64,000 bases of DNA from an uncultured Lachnospiraceae bacterium. Lineage in GTDB: Bacteria > Bacillota > Clostridia > Lachnospirales > Lachnospiraceae. How positions within the stretch are numbered: position 1 is the first letter of the stretch; the number at the start of each line of letters is the position of its first letter. The translations under genes and the position numbers were made by a program. Below are positions 50,773 to 60,137 of the stretch, piece after piece. Location of the stretch: contig CACZBD010000003.1 in assembly GCA_902779305.1 (NCBI GenBank), positions 1 to 64,000 of the forward strand. Reading direction: 5' to 3'. Below the pieces are notes generated by a model that worked only from the letters and a program-made list of their open reading frames with translations, ran no database searches and was not told where the DNA came from.

Positions 50773-52296
50773 TTATTTGAAACTTTTTCTGTAGTCCGCG
50801 GGAAGCTGCCCGGTCGTTTCCTTGAAGACCTTGCTGAAATACTTGGGATCGGAGTAGCCGACCCTGTCGGAGATCTCGTAGAGTTTTAAAGATGTGCCGA
50901 TGAGCAGTTCCTTGGCTTTCTGGATCCTGAAATTTTTGATATAGGAACTGAACGTGACGCCGGTTTCCTTATGGAACTGCGTCCCGAGATATTCCGGGGT
51001 GATGTTTAATCTCGACGCGATCTCATCGAGCGTGATGCCGGTATGATAGAACTCGCTGATCATGCTTTTGGCGCGCCGGATGGTCAGGTTATCGGATGCG
51101 GTCTCATCTTCCATGGAAGAAAGCGTTTCTGCGATCAGATCGCAGACACCGGAAAGTTCGGCGCGCGTTTTGGCATTCATGATCCGCTCTAAAAGTTTCT
51201 GCTGCTTGATCTCTGAAGCCCTCTTGTTTCCGATGCCTTTGGCCGTCTCGATGATCGCCCAGATAAAGCGGACATAGCTTTCCTTGATCTCGTGCGGGTC
51301 GTAAACCTTTCCGTCCTTAAAATGATCGGAAAAGGCGCGCAGCAGTTCTTTTTCCTTCTCATGGTCAGAAGCGCAGACTGCGGTCTTCATCTTGGTCTCG
51401 ATGTCCTGCGGATAGATGCACATCGAAGTCTGGATCTTCGTGATCTTCGGGTAAGAGATCAGCACGTCATCTTCAAACGACAGGTTCCAGTCCATGTAGG
51501 GGAACACGCTGTCAAGGCCGGCTCTTAACTGTGTCAGTGAGTCAACGACGGTAAAGCCGATCGCGGCAGGCTCGGTGAATGATTTTAACAGCTGATACTG
51601 TACCCAGCGTTCGAAATCGGACGGCGAGGCGCAGTGATAGACGATCGCAAGCAGGGAGCGCAGGGACTCGATCTCAAGCGTACAGTACCCGATCCCCTCA
51701 TAATGGGAAAGGGAGCGCCTGAGGGAAGCCTTCGCGTCTTTTGCGCGCGCCTCGTACTGATCGCCCAGATAGGCCACGAGCAGGATATATTCCCGGTCGG
51801 TCGCGATATGGTAATTGTTGAACAGGTAATTCCTGGTATCCTCATCCGGCTGCAGCCTTCCGCCGATCAGCTCGCGCATGATCTGATCCAGCGTGCCGAT
51901 CTTTTCGGGCTTTCTGCGGTTGTCTTCCATGATTCGGGCCTTGATGTTCTCAAGTGCCTTGGAAAACTCGCTTAAATTGACGGGTTTGAGCAGATACTCG
52001 GTGACGCCTAACTTCATGGCGCCTCTTGCGTACTCAAATTCCGAATAGGCGCTTAAGACGATGGTCTTGACCATCCTGCCCTCGTCATGCAGCGTCTCCA
52101 GCATCTTCAGCCCGTTCATGCCCGGCATCTGCACGTCGGTGATGATCAGGTCCGGCTCAAGCTGCCTGCAAAGGTCCAGTCCCTCGAGCCCGTCGTTGGC
52201 TTCTCCCACGATCTCATAACCCGGGTCCAGCTTGCTTAACAGCTTCCGGATGCCTTCCCTTATTCTGATTTCATCTTCTACGATCAATATCCGCAT
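50773..52296 (-). CDS. YesN-type response regulator (REC-AraC)
   Basis: A 507-residue activator. Receiver domain 1-120 with phospho-Asp in LIITDVQMPGMNG (about 55) and Lys in YLLKPVN; a long middle region (about 130-395) of unknown fold; C-terminal AraC double helix-turn-helix (about 400-507: GITLDEIASRLNITPEYLGT, then QKAKELLIGTSLKLYEISDR). Pairs with the YesM-like kinase and probably switches on the permease and binding-protein units. Confidence 0.93.
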   Translation of the reverse strand: MRILIVEDEIRIREGIRKLLSKLDPGYEIVGEANDGLEGLDLCRQLEPDLIITDVQMPGMNGLKMLETLHDEGRMVKTIVLSAYSEFEYARGAMKLGVTEYLLKPVNLSEFSKALENIKARIMEDNRRKPEKIGTLDQIMRELIGGRLQPDEDTRNYLFNNYHIATDREYILLVAYLGDQYEARAKDAKASLRRSLSHYEGIGYCTLEIESLRSLLAIVYHCASPSDFERWVQYQLLKSFTEPAAIGFTVVDSLTQLRAGLDSVFPYMDWNLSFEDDVLISYPKITKIQTSMCIYPQDIETKMKTAVCASDHEKEKELLRAFSDHFKDGKVYDPHEIKESYVRFIWAIIETAKGIGNKRASEIKQQKLLERIMNAKTRAELSGVCDLIAETLSSMEDETASDNLTIRRAKSMISEFYHTGITLDEIASRLNITPEYLGTQFHKETGVTFSSYIKNFRIQKAKELLIGTSLKLYEISDRVGYSDPKYFSKVFKETTGQLPADYRKSFK

Positions 52297-52308
52297 CTCA
52301 TTCTCTCA

Positions 52309-52363
52309 TGGTCCCTTGGGGACGGGGTTAGTGAGCCCTTGGGGACGGGGTTAGTGGCTCATT
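52309..52363. repeat. REP-like palindromic repeats, two in direct tandem
   Basis: TGGTCCCTTGGGGACGGGGT plus TAGT is followed at once by GAGCCCTTGGGGACGGGGTT plus AGTGGCTCATTTT. The right end overlaps the LacI-family gene: the TCA at 52359-52361 is its TGA stop codon. Confidence 0.94.
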
Positions 52364-53372
52364 TTTCGATGATGCCGACGGAGCTGCCTTCGAGCAGTTC
52401 TCCGCGGACCAGGATCTTTTCGGTTCCGGATTCTTTGGGATTCTCGATCCGGCCGATCAGTTTTTGGGCAGCGACCCGGCCGATCTTAGGCGCATCCTGA
52501 CGGATCGTGGTCAGTTTCGGCTCCAAGATCTGCGAAATATACGCGCCGTCATATCCGGCGATCGAAATATCCTCCGGGATCCTGAAGCCTCTCTCCTTGA
52601 TCGCGTTCAGGCCGCCCATTGCGGAAAAATCATCCGGATAGATGATGCAGGTAGGCCGCACATACAGATCCAGCAATTCCATCGTCACATCATGGGAAAG
52701 GTCAGGATTGCGGAATTCGCCCGAACGCACATAATAATCCGGCGCGATGATCCCCCTCTTCTGCAGCGTCTTGTAAAACGCGTCGATCCTGTTCCTTGTG
52801 ACCTCCGTATTGTGTCCGTAAATATAGGCGATACGGCTGTGCCCCCTGTCGCAGATAAAATCAACCAGATCCCGCATTCCCTGCGCGTTGTCGCTGATCA
52901 CCGAGCTGTAAGGATCCGGATAATAATCATCGACCGTCATGACCGGAATACCCGATTCCAGCAGTTCCGAGACTTCCGGGATCGTATAATCCGCGCAGAC
53001 CACCAGCACGCCGTCGACGCCTCTGTAGCGCGCCCGTTCCAGATAACTCATGGAGGCATCCCTGCCCTTGCTGATAAAAGTCGTGTCATAGCCGCATTGA
53101 TCCGCATAAGCGCGAAACGCCTCAATGAGCGGCGAAAAATAGGCATGCGTCAGCCCGCTCCGGTCTTCCATCATCAGCAGGACCCCCAGATTGTAGGTCC
53201 TGTTCAGCCTGAGCGCCCGCGCGGAGGAATTCGGAAGATAGCCCATTTCATCGCAGACCCTGCGGATCTGTTCCTTGGTCTCTTCCCCGATATCCTTTTT
53301 ATCACTTAATGCCTTGCTGACGGTCGCCACGGACACGCCGCAGCGCTTCGCCACATCGATCAGTCTGACCAT
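52359..53372 (-). CDS. LacI-family transcriptional regulator
   Basis: A 337-residue repressor: N-terminal LacI helix-turn-helix MVRLIDVAKRCGVSVATVSK and hinge PNSSARAL (1-60), then a periplasmic-binding-protein-like effector domain (65-337) with GVLLMM, DGVLVV and TIRQDAPKIGRVAAQKLI. It is divergent from the cellobiose phosphorylase gene and likely controls it. The reading frame ends IIEK, with the TGA supplied by the palindromic repeat. Confidence 0.94.
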   Translation of the reverse strand: MVRLIDVAKRCGVSVATVSKALSDKKDIGEETKEQIRRVCDEMGYLPNSSARALRLNRTYNLGVLLMMEDRSGLTHAYFSPLIEAFRAYADQCGYDTTFISKGRDASMSYLERARYRGVDGVLVVCADYTIPEVSELLESGIPVMTVDDYYPDPYSSVISDNAQGMRDLVDFICDRGHSRIAYIYGHNTEVTRNRIDAFYKTLQKRGIIAPDYYVRSGEFRNPDLSHDVTMELLDLYVRPTCIIYPDDFSAMGGLNAIKERGFRIPEDISIAGYDGAYISQILEPKLTTIRQDAPKIGRVAAQKLIGRIENPKESGTEKILVRGELLEGSSVGIIEK

Positions 53373-53450
53373 AAAAAATCACCCTTTAAACACCTCTTTC
53401 CATTTTGCCTTCTAATCGTGTAAAAGTCAACGAAGCCTGTCACATTTCTG

Positions 53451-53479
53451 TTGCTTTTCGACACAAAAAAAGCTATACT
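53451..53479 (+). promoter_or_regulatory. Promoter of the cellobiose phosphorylase gene
   Basis: TTGCTT (53451-53456) and TATACT (53474-53479), 17 nt apart. The start codon is 84 nt downstream. No clear LacI-type palindrome was found by eye. Confidence 0.6.
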
Positions 53480-53563
53480 CACAATACGAGTGTTAAGTGG
53501 TTTCTTTTTCCAGAAATAAGGAAGATCAAACCGGAACACGACAGGAAACTAAGGAGGGTTCAC

Positions 53564-55999
53564 ATGAAATACGGTTATTTTGACGACCAGAATGCGGAAT
53601 ATGTCATCCAGACACCGAAGACACCGCTTCCCTGGATCAACTACTTGGGGTGCAACGATTTCTTTTCCCTGATCTCGAACACCTGCGGAGGTTATTCCTT
53701 TTACAGGGATGCGAAGCTTCTTCGTCTGACCAGATACCGCTACAACTGCGTGCCGAACGACATCAACGGCAAATACTACTATATCAAAGACGGGGACACC
53801 ATCTGGAACATCGGCTGGCAGCCGACCAAAACAGACCTTGATTTCTACGAATGCAGACACGGGATCGGCTACAGCCGCTTCACCGGCGAGAAGAACGGGA
53901 TCAAGGGTTCGACACTTGCTTTCGTTCCGATGAACGACACCTGCGAGATCAATCAGGTAACGCTTGAAAATACGTCTTCTTCGGAAAAATCGATCTCCCT
54001 GTTTTCCTATGTGGAATTCTGTCTGTGGAACGCCATGGACGACATGACCAACTTCCAGCGTAACTACTCTCTTGCAGAGCTCGAAGTGATCGATTCCGCG
54101 ATCTATCACAAAACGGAGTACAGAGAGCGCCGCAATCACTATGCGGTTTATTCCGTCAATCACGCGATCGACGGCTTCGATACGATCCGCGATGATTTCC
54201 TGGGCGCTTACGGTTCCCCCGAGGCACCGGCTGTCGTAAAGAACGGCAAATGCTTAAACACGATGGCAAGCGGCTGGGCACCGATCGCATCCCACCAGAT
54301 CAACCTGACCCTGAAACCCGGCGAGAAGGTTTCCCTGATCTTCGTTCTCGGCTATGTCGAGAATCCCGAGGATCAGAAGTGGGAAAGTCACGGCATCATC
54401 AACAAGAAACCCGCCGAGGCGATGCTTGCAAGATATGCAACAGACGCGGATGTGGACAAGGCATTTTCCGAGTTAAAAGACTACTGGAAAAACCTCCTTG
54501 CCAAATATCATGTGGAATCTTCGAATGACAAAGTCAACCGCATGGTCAACATCTGGAACCAGTACCAGTGCATGGTCACCTTTAACATGTCCCGTTCCGC
54601 TTCCTACTATGAATCCGGGATCGGCCGCGGCATGGGCTTCCGTGATTCCTGCCAGGATCTGCTTGGCTTTGTGCATCTGATCCCGGAACGCGCAAGGGAA
54701 AGGATCATCGATATCGCTTCCACGCAGTTTGAAGACGGCAGCGCTTATCACCAGTACCAGCCGCTGACCAAGAAGGGGAATTCCGACATCGGCTCCGGCT
54801 TTAACGACGATCCGCTCTGGCTCATCGCAGGTACCAGCGCCTACATCCGTGAAACGGGTGATTTTTCCATCCTGGATGTCATGACGCCTTACGACAATGA
54901 CGAATCCAAAGCAACGACGCTGTTCGAGCATCTGACCAGATCCTTTGACTATACCGTCAACCACAAGGGACCGCACAACCTGCCACTCATCGGCAGAGCG
55001 GACTGGAACGACTGCCTGAACTTAAACTGCTTCTCCGAACATCCCGGTGAATCTTTCCAGACCTTCGGTCCTTCGGAAGGTCCGGTCGCAGAATCCGTTT
55101 TCATCGCCGGCATGTTTGTCAAATACGGCAGAGAATATGCAGACCTTTGTGAAGCACTCGGAAAAGAAGCAGAAGCAAAACGTGCCCGCGCGGAAGTCGA
55201 CAAGATGTATACGGCAGTTCTGGATGCCGGCTGGGACGGCGAATGGTTCGTGCGCGCTTATGATGCGCACGGCGACAAAGTCGGTTCCAAAGAATGCAAG
55301 GAAGGCCAGATCTATATCGAGCCGCAGGGCTTCTGCTCTTTAGCTGGCATCGGCGTCAAGGAAGGTCTCGCCGAGAAAGCGCTGGATTCCGTCAAGAGCC
55401 GTCTGGATACCAAATACGGCATCATGATCCTGCAGCCCGCTTATACAGAGTACCACTTAGAGCTTGGTGAGATCAGCTCCTATCCGCCCGGATACAAAGA
55501 GAATGCCGGTATTTTCTGCCACAACAATCCCTGGGTTTCCATCGCGGAAACCGTGATCGGCAGAGGCGACAGAGCATTCGAGATCTATAAAAAGACCTGT
55601 CCCGCCTATACCGAGGAATTCTCGGAGATCCACCGCACCGAGCCTTACTGCTATTCCCAGATGGTTGCCGGCGCGGATGCGAAGTTCCACGGCGAAGCCA
55701 AGAACAGCTGGCTGACCGGTACGGCTGCATGGACCTTTGTTAACGTTTCCCAGTACATTCTGGGCGTTTACCCGACCCTAAAGGGTCTGTCCATCGATCC
55801 CTGCATCCCGAAGGATTTCGGCGATTTCACGCTGACGAGAAAGTTCCGCGGTGCCACCTACAACATCACGGTCAAGAATCCGGATCATGTAGAAAAAGGC
55901 GTTGCATCCCTGATCGTTGACGGCAGCAAGGTAGACGGCAACGTGATCCCGTATGTGGAAGGAAAAGACTCCTACACGGTTGAAGTCGTAATGGGCTGA
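53564..55999 (+). CDS. GH94 cellobiose phosphorylase
   Basis: The start is ATG 53564 behind AAGGAGGG; the 811 residues equal the length of the clostridial enzymes. It converts cellobiose and phosphate to glucose and alpha-glucose-1-phosphate in the cytoplasm. Hallmarks: [20 protein letters not shown], the [14 protein letters not shown] strand, [19 protein letters not shown] (substrate loop), catalytic Asp in [17 protein letters not shown] (about 485), and [18 protein letters not shown]-like [21 protein letters not shown] recognise it as cellobiose phosphorylase and not a cellodextrin or chitobiose enzyme from overall similarity recalled from the family. No signal peptide. Confidence 0.94.
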   Translation: MKYGYFDDQNAEYVIQTPKTPLPWINYLGCNDFFSLISNTCGGYSFYRDAKLLRLTRYRYNCVPNDINGKYYYIKDGDTIWNIGWQPTKTDLDFYECRHGIGYSRFTGEKNGIKGSTLAFVPMNDTCEINQVTLENTSSSEKSISLFSYVEFCLWNAMDDMTNFQRNYSLAELEVIDSAIYHKTEYRERRNHYAVYSVNHAIDGFDTIRDDFLGAYGSPEAPAVVKNGKCLNTMASGWAPIASHQINLTLKPGEKVSLIFVLGYVENPEDQKWESHGIINKKPAEAMLARYATDADVDKAFSELKDYWKNLLAKYHVESSNDKVNRMVNIWNQYQCMVTFNMSRSASYYESGIGRGMGFRDSCQDLLGFVHLIPERARERIIDIASTQFEDGSAYHQYQPLTKKGNSDIGSGFNDDPLWLIAGTSAYIRETGDFSILDVMTPYDNDESKATTLFEHLTRSFDYTVNHKGPHNLPLIGRADWNDCLNLNCFSEHPGESFQTFGPSEGPVAESVFIAGMFVKYGREYADLCEALGKEAEAKRARAEVDKMYTAVLDAGWDGEWFVRAYDAHGDKVGSKECKEGQIYIEPQGFCSLAGIGVKEGLAEKALDSVKSRLDTKYGIMILQPAYTEYHLELGEISSYPPGYKENAGIFCHNNPWVSIAETVIGRGDRAFEIYKKTCPAYTEEFSEIHRTEPYCYSQMVAGADAKFHGEAKNSWLTGTAAWTFVNVSQYILGVYPTLKGLSIDPCIPKDFGDFTLTRKFRGATYNITVKNPDHVEKGVASLIVDGSKVDGNVIPYVEGKDSYTVEVVMG

Positions 56000-56013
56000 A
56001 TCCGCTGATAAAG

Positions 56014-56062
56014 CCGTCCGGCAGAGCACAGCGATCGCGTGATCTGCCGGGCGGTTTTTTTT
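56014..56062 (+). terminator. Terminator of the cellobiose phosphorylase gene
   Basis: CCGTCCGGCAGA pairs with TCTGCCGGGCGG around a 17-nt loop, followed by eight T. A scrap of the palindromic repeat (TTAGTGGCTCATTTT) follows immediately at 56061-56075. Confidence 0.92.
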
Positions 56063-56100
56063 AGTGGCTCATTTTTTTGGCTGAAAATCAAGAAGCCTGT

Positions 56101-56128
56101 TGCAGAGTCATAAAAGCATGGTATAATA
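56101..56128 (+). promoter_or_regulatory. Promoter of tRNA-Val
   Basis: TTGCAG (56101-56106) and TATAAT (56123-56128) with a 16-nt spacer, ending 10 nt before the tRNA. Confidence 0.8.
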
Positions 56129-56138
56129 TTTTCATCCG

Positions 56139-56210
56139 GGATCATAGCTCAGCTGGGAGAGCATTCGCTTGACGTGTGAAAGGTCATGGGTTCGAGTCCC
56201 CTTGGTCCCA
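56139..56210 (+). tRNA. tRNA-Val (GAC)
   Basis: Acceptor GGGATCA/TGGTCCC, D-arm GCTCAGCTGGGAGAGC, anticodon stem TTCGC/GTGAA with loop TTGACGT (GAC), T-loop TTCGAGT, discriminator A. The T-stem has one U-C mismatch. CCA is not encoded. Confidence 0.93.
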
Positions 56211-56215
56211 TAAAA

Positions 56216-56262
56216 AATAACCGCACCACCTTATCTCTAAGGCCTGTGACGGTTATTTTTTT
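56216..56262 (+). terminator. Terminator of tRNA-Val
   Basis: AATAACCG pairs with CGGTTATT, followed by TTTTT, five bases after the tRNA. Confidence 0.8.
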
Positions 56263-56324
56263 AATGTATCTCTACACGATCCACAACAAGGCCGGTGTCT
56301 GAAAGTCAGCCGCCGGTCCTGTCG

Positions 56325-58787
56325 TTACCCGTTTTTCTTTTGCGACTGCGCTTTCATCGATACGGCAAGGCGGTAAACGCGGCTTGCGTTGATCTGTACC
56401 TGTCTTCTGTCGATCTCACCCGTGCGGATCGCTTTCAGGAGATTCTCGTAATCCTTTTTGCCGCCCGGCATGAACAGGTCATTTCCCGCCGCCGCGACCT
56501 TATAGGGCACGGGCGCCGGATATTTCGATGACTTGTCCATCGTTCCGCCGTTGACCACCCAGTCCGTCATCACCACACCCTTGAAACCGAATTCGGCACG
56601 CAGCACATCTTCGATCAGGTCTCTTCTCTCGGACGTATGCACGCCGTTTAAGAGATTATAGGAAGTCATGACCGTAAGCGGCTGGCTTTCACGCACACAG
56701 ATCCCGAAGCCCTTCAGGTACATTTCCCGCATGGCGCGCTCGCTGACATGGCTGTTGCTGTTGTAACGGTTCGTTTCCTGGTTGTTTGCGGCATAGTGCT
56801 TGATCGTAACGCCTTTTCCCGGATGGGACTGCACACCGTTCGTGATCGCCGCAGCAAAATAGCCGCTGACCAACGGGTCCTCCGAAAAGTATTCAAAATT
56901 GCGGCCGCAGAGGATGCTCCTGTGAATGTTCAGCGCCGGCGCCAGCCACAGATCGACACCGAACAGTTCCATTTCCGACCCGACGATATCCCCGCACGCA
57001 TAAGCAAGGTCCAAATTGAAACTCTGCGCGATCGCCGTTCCGATCGGGATGGCCGTCGCATACTGTTCCCCTGTCTTTACGATCTCTGCTTTCTCGGCTT
57101 TGCGTTTCGACATGCGCTCCATCAGCTTCACAACGGGACGCGGGAGAAAATCAACCATGGAGGCCGGCATCGTCTCACCCATCGCATGTGATTGACCGTT
57201 TCGGTCGACATAGTATTTCGGGCTGATCCGAAGGCCTGCGGGACCGTCGGACATCACGATCACGGGATAGCCCTCTTTCTCCAGAATGTTCGTGGTCTCG
57301 CCTGCAGCGCCCGCCACATGCACGGAAGCCTCTCCGATCACGCTGCCGATCAGGCCACCCTTTCCGTACTCGCCGATATTGAATGCAGCCAGCTGTTCGT
57401 CGGTCAGTTTCCTGATCTCCTCCGCGATCTCCGGCTCGCTGTCATAGACAACTTCTTCTGTCTGAAATGCTGCAGGATCGACCGTGATATGCTTCAGCCC
57501 GTCGGTCTGACCGTTACGGTCAATACGGAGAGGCATATAGTCTTTCACGCCGGAATTGGCAAAGCAGGCCCTTGTTTTCAAAGTCACGATATCCTGACCG
57601 AGTTCTAAAATGCAGACAGGCTTCGTATCCGCGCAGGAAGTTCCGATCCTGATGATATAAGACCCGGCCTCAAGAAGCCAGCGGCTGTTCTTTGTATCAT
57701 AACTTGCCGAATCCTTCAGGTCCCAACTCAGTGTCAGTTCCTCTTCTTCTCCCGGTTTCAAAAGTCCGGTCTTTTGGAATGCGCAAAGATCCTGGTAGGG
57801 CTTATCGAAAACATCATCCGGCGCGGACAGATAGACCTGCATGACTTCCTTGCCAGCATAGTTCCCCATGTTTTTGACTTTGAGGGAAACGAGCACCCTG
57901 CTGCCTTCCATGCGAACGATCGCATCATTCCACGCAAACTCCGTATAAGACAGGCCGAAACCGAACGGGAACTGCGGCTTGATCAGCAGGCTGTCAAAAT
58001 ACCGGTAGCCGACATAGATCCCGTCTTCATAATACGTATCATTCTTGTCGCCGAAATTTCCGATCTTCGAATAGTCGTCCCACTTCGTCCAGGTGGTGGC
58101 CAGTTTTCCGCTCGGATTTGATCTTCCAAGCACAATGTCCGCTAAAATATCGCCGGTCTCAACGCCAAGCTGCGAGAGAATCAGGATATTCCTGACATCC
58201 TTTAAAACCGGACTCAGATCGACCGGTCCGCCCGTATTTAATACCAGAAGGAAATTCTTATATTTGACATTGGAAGCAAGGATATCGCGGATCTCGGTCG
58301 GTGTCAGCCGCACATCGCCGTCTTTGGGGGTTCTGTCCGATCCCTCTCCGGAAATACGCGAAAGCACGTAGATCGCCGTATCCCCTTCTCCCGTCAGCGG
58401 CAATGCATAAGCGGGTTCCGGCATCACCCTGCCCATGCCCTCCACGACGGCGAGCACATGGTGCTTTCTGGCATCCGCTTTGACCTGCTTCACAAACTTC
58501 GCATAGGCATTCTCCCTGACTGTATCATAACCGTCCAGCCAGTCCTTCGTTGTGACCGTAAAACCTGCTGCCTCGAGGCCGTCTTCCACGCTCACAAAGA
58601 ACCTGGAATTGACTTCGCCGGATCCTGTCCCGCCTTTGATCGTCTTTCTTGCGCCGCTCCCGTAGAGCGCGATCTTGCAGGGCTTCTCTAACGGAAACGA
58701 CGCATCCCGCTTTAAGAACAGCGTGCATTCTGCCCCGTTCTCCCGTAAGAATTTGTTGTGCCTGACTTCATAGTCATTGAGTTGCAT
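56325..58787 (-). CDS. Circularly permuted GH3 beta-glucosidase
   Basis: An 820-residue GH3 enzyme in reversed domain order. The GH3 C-terminal alpha/beta domain comes first (about 30-230: VLAVVEGMG, LVLNTGGPVDLSPVLKD, DIVLGRSNPSGKLATTW), then a fibronectin-III-like domain (about 250-400), and last the catalytic barrel (about 470-800) with GEGLWLAPALNIHRS-type GVDLWLAPALNIHRSILCGR, IKHYAANNQETNR and the nucleophile Asp in GVVMTDWVVN. This order is known from Butyrivibrio and Ruminococcus beta-glucosidases. No signal peptide: it cleaves imported oligosaccharides. Substrate (glucoside or xyloside) open. Confidence 0.9.
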   Translation of the reverse strand: MQLNDYEVRHNKFLRENGAECTLFLKRDASFPLEKPCKIALYGSGARKTIKGGTGSGEVNSRFFVSVEDGLEAAGFTVTTKDWLDGYDTVRENAYAKFVKQVKADARKHHVLAVVEGMGRVMPEPAYALPLTGEGDTAIYVLSRISGEGSDRTPKDGDVRLTPTEIRDILASNVKYKNFLLVLNTGGPVDLSPVLKDVRNILILSQLGVETGDILADIVLGRSNPSGKLATTWTKWDDYSKIGNFGDKNDTYYEDGIYVGYRYFDSLLIKPQFPFGFGLSYTEFAWNDAIVRMEGSRVLVSLKVKNMGNYAGKEVMQVYLSAPDDVFDKPYQDLCAFQKTGLLKPGEEEELTLSWDLKDSASYDTKNSRWLLEAGSYIIRIGTSCADTKPVCILELGQDIVTLKTRACFANSGVKDYMPLRIDRNGQTDGLKHITVDPAAFQTEEVVYDSEPEIAEEIRKLTDEQLAAFNIGEYGKGGLIGSVIGEASVHVAGAAGETTNILEKEGYPVIVMSDGPAGLRISPKYYVDRNGQSHAMGETMPASMVDFLPRPVVKLMERMSKRKAEKAEIVKTGEQYATAIPIGTAIAQSFNLDLAYACGDIVGSEMELFGVDLWLAPALNIHRSILCGRNFEYFSEDPLVSGYFAAAITNGVQSHPGKGVTIKHYAANNQETNRYNSNSHVSERAMREMYLKGFGICVRESQPLTVMTSYNLLNGVHTSERRDLIEDVLRAEFGFKGVVMTDWVVNGGTMDKSSKYPAPVPYKVAAAGNDLFMPGGKKDYENLLKAIRTGEIDRRQVQINASRVYRLAVSMKAQSQKKNG

Positions 58788-58844
58788 GATTTGTATTCTC
58801 CTTAAAAAGGTGTAGATGGTTGAGCGCAGACTGGTGGTCCAACC

Positions 58845-60137
58845 TTATTCATACCGCAGGGCATCGATTGGGTTCATTTTGGCGGCCTTGTTGGCGGGAT
58901 AGAAGCCGAAGAACACGCCGATCGCCAGGGAAAACAGCAGGGAGATCAGGATACTGCTGATCGTCGGGGAAGCCTCGTAGCCGAGAAGCTTCGCACCAAG
59001 CGCGCCGCCGCCGATCCCAAGCAGGACCCCGAAGACACCGCCGACCAGGCAGAGCACCATCGCTTCCACGATGAACTGCAGTCTGATCGATCCGTTTGTA
59101 GCCCCAAGCGCTTTTCTCGTTCCGATCTCTCTGGTACGCTCCGAGATCGATACCATCATGATGTTCATGACGCCGATCCCGCCGACCAAAAGCGAGATCC
59201 CTGCGATCACGGAGATCGCGATCGACACTTTATCCAGCATGTCTGTCATGGTGGAAACCATGGATTCCAGGCTGAATGCCCTGACTTCCATATTTTTGTT
59301 GTTGTGGTACCAGCGGTCAAAAAACCGTCTTGTCGCGGCCATGAACTTACTGCTGTCGACGCCCGAATTGGTAACAACGGTAAAATCGGTGTATTTTCCG
59401 ACCAGATGGTTCTTCTTCTGTACGTAAGTGATCGGCACATAGATGTCCGTCTGTGTGTCCTTTTCCGAGGTGAAGGAGATCATCGTCTGCTCATATTTGT
59501 ATACGCCTACAATTGTCAGGGTATAAAAATCACGGCCGATCACGACTTCGAATGTCTTCCCGAGTGCTTCTTCCGTATCTCCCGCAAACAGGTTGTTGAC
59601 GAAATAATCCGATACGAGCGCAACGGCATTTCCGCCGCTTAATGCCTTCTCACTCAGTCCGTTTCCGCTGATCATTTTGATGTCGGTTCCGGCAAAATAG
59701 CCGCCATTGACACCGACCAGCGCGACATTCGCGTAAGCCGTTGCTCTGGTCACCTGTCCGGCGCCAAGAGACTGGGACAGAGAAAGAGTCTTGACTTCCT
59801 GCGGAAAATTCTGTGCATAGGCCTGCAGCATCTCTTTCGTGAAGTAGTCATCTTCTTCCGGCATACGGTTTCTGTCTTCCCCACGGAAGCGCATGCCGGA
59901 TTCCGTGACATCCTCTTCGGCTGATTTTGCCTGCAACCCTACCATGATGTTGTTGGCGCCCATGCTTTCCATGGAGGATGAGATCGAATTGGAAAGGGAA
60001 TTTCCGACGGTCACGATCGCAATGACAGAGCCGATGCCGATGATGATCCCGAGCATCGTCAGGAGCGATCGCATCTTATTGGAAATGAGCGCTGTAAAGG
60101 CTAATACGATATTTTCAAGTATCAGCACGTCTGCCAC
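58845..60137 (-). CDS. MacB-like ABC transporter permease
   Basis: A 430-residue FtsX/MacB permease: helix about 25-45, a large outside MacB_PCD domain (about 50-300), three C-terminal helices (about 305-330, 355-380, 395-415). GIMNIMMVSISERTREIGTR appears as GIGVMNIMMVSISERTREIG, the family signature. It overlaps the ATPase gene by 23 nt and works with it and the membrane-fusion protein in a mechanotransmission-type export of peptides or drugs. Confidence 0.93.
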   Translation of the reverse strand: MADVLILENIVLAFTALISNKMRSLLTMLGIIIGIGSVIAIVTVGNSLSNSISSSMESMGANNIMVGLQAKSAEEDVTESGMRFRGEDRNRMPEEDDYFTKEMLQAYAQNFPQEVKTLSLSQSLGAGQVTRATAYANVALVGVNGGYFAGTDIKMISGNGLSEKALSGGNAVALVSDYFVNNLFAGDTEEALGKTFEVVIGRDFYTLTIVGVYKYEQTMISFTSEKDTQTDIYVPITYVQKKNHLVGKYTDFTVVTNSGVDSSKFMAATRRFFDRWYHNNKNMEVRAFSLESMVSTMTDMLDKVSIAISVIAGISLLVGGIGVMNIMMVSISERTREIGTRKALGATNGSIRLQFIVEAMVLCLVGGVFGVLLGIGGGALGAKLLGYEASPTISSILISLLFSLAIGVFFGFYPANKAAKMNPIDALRYE

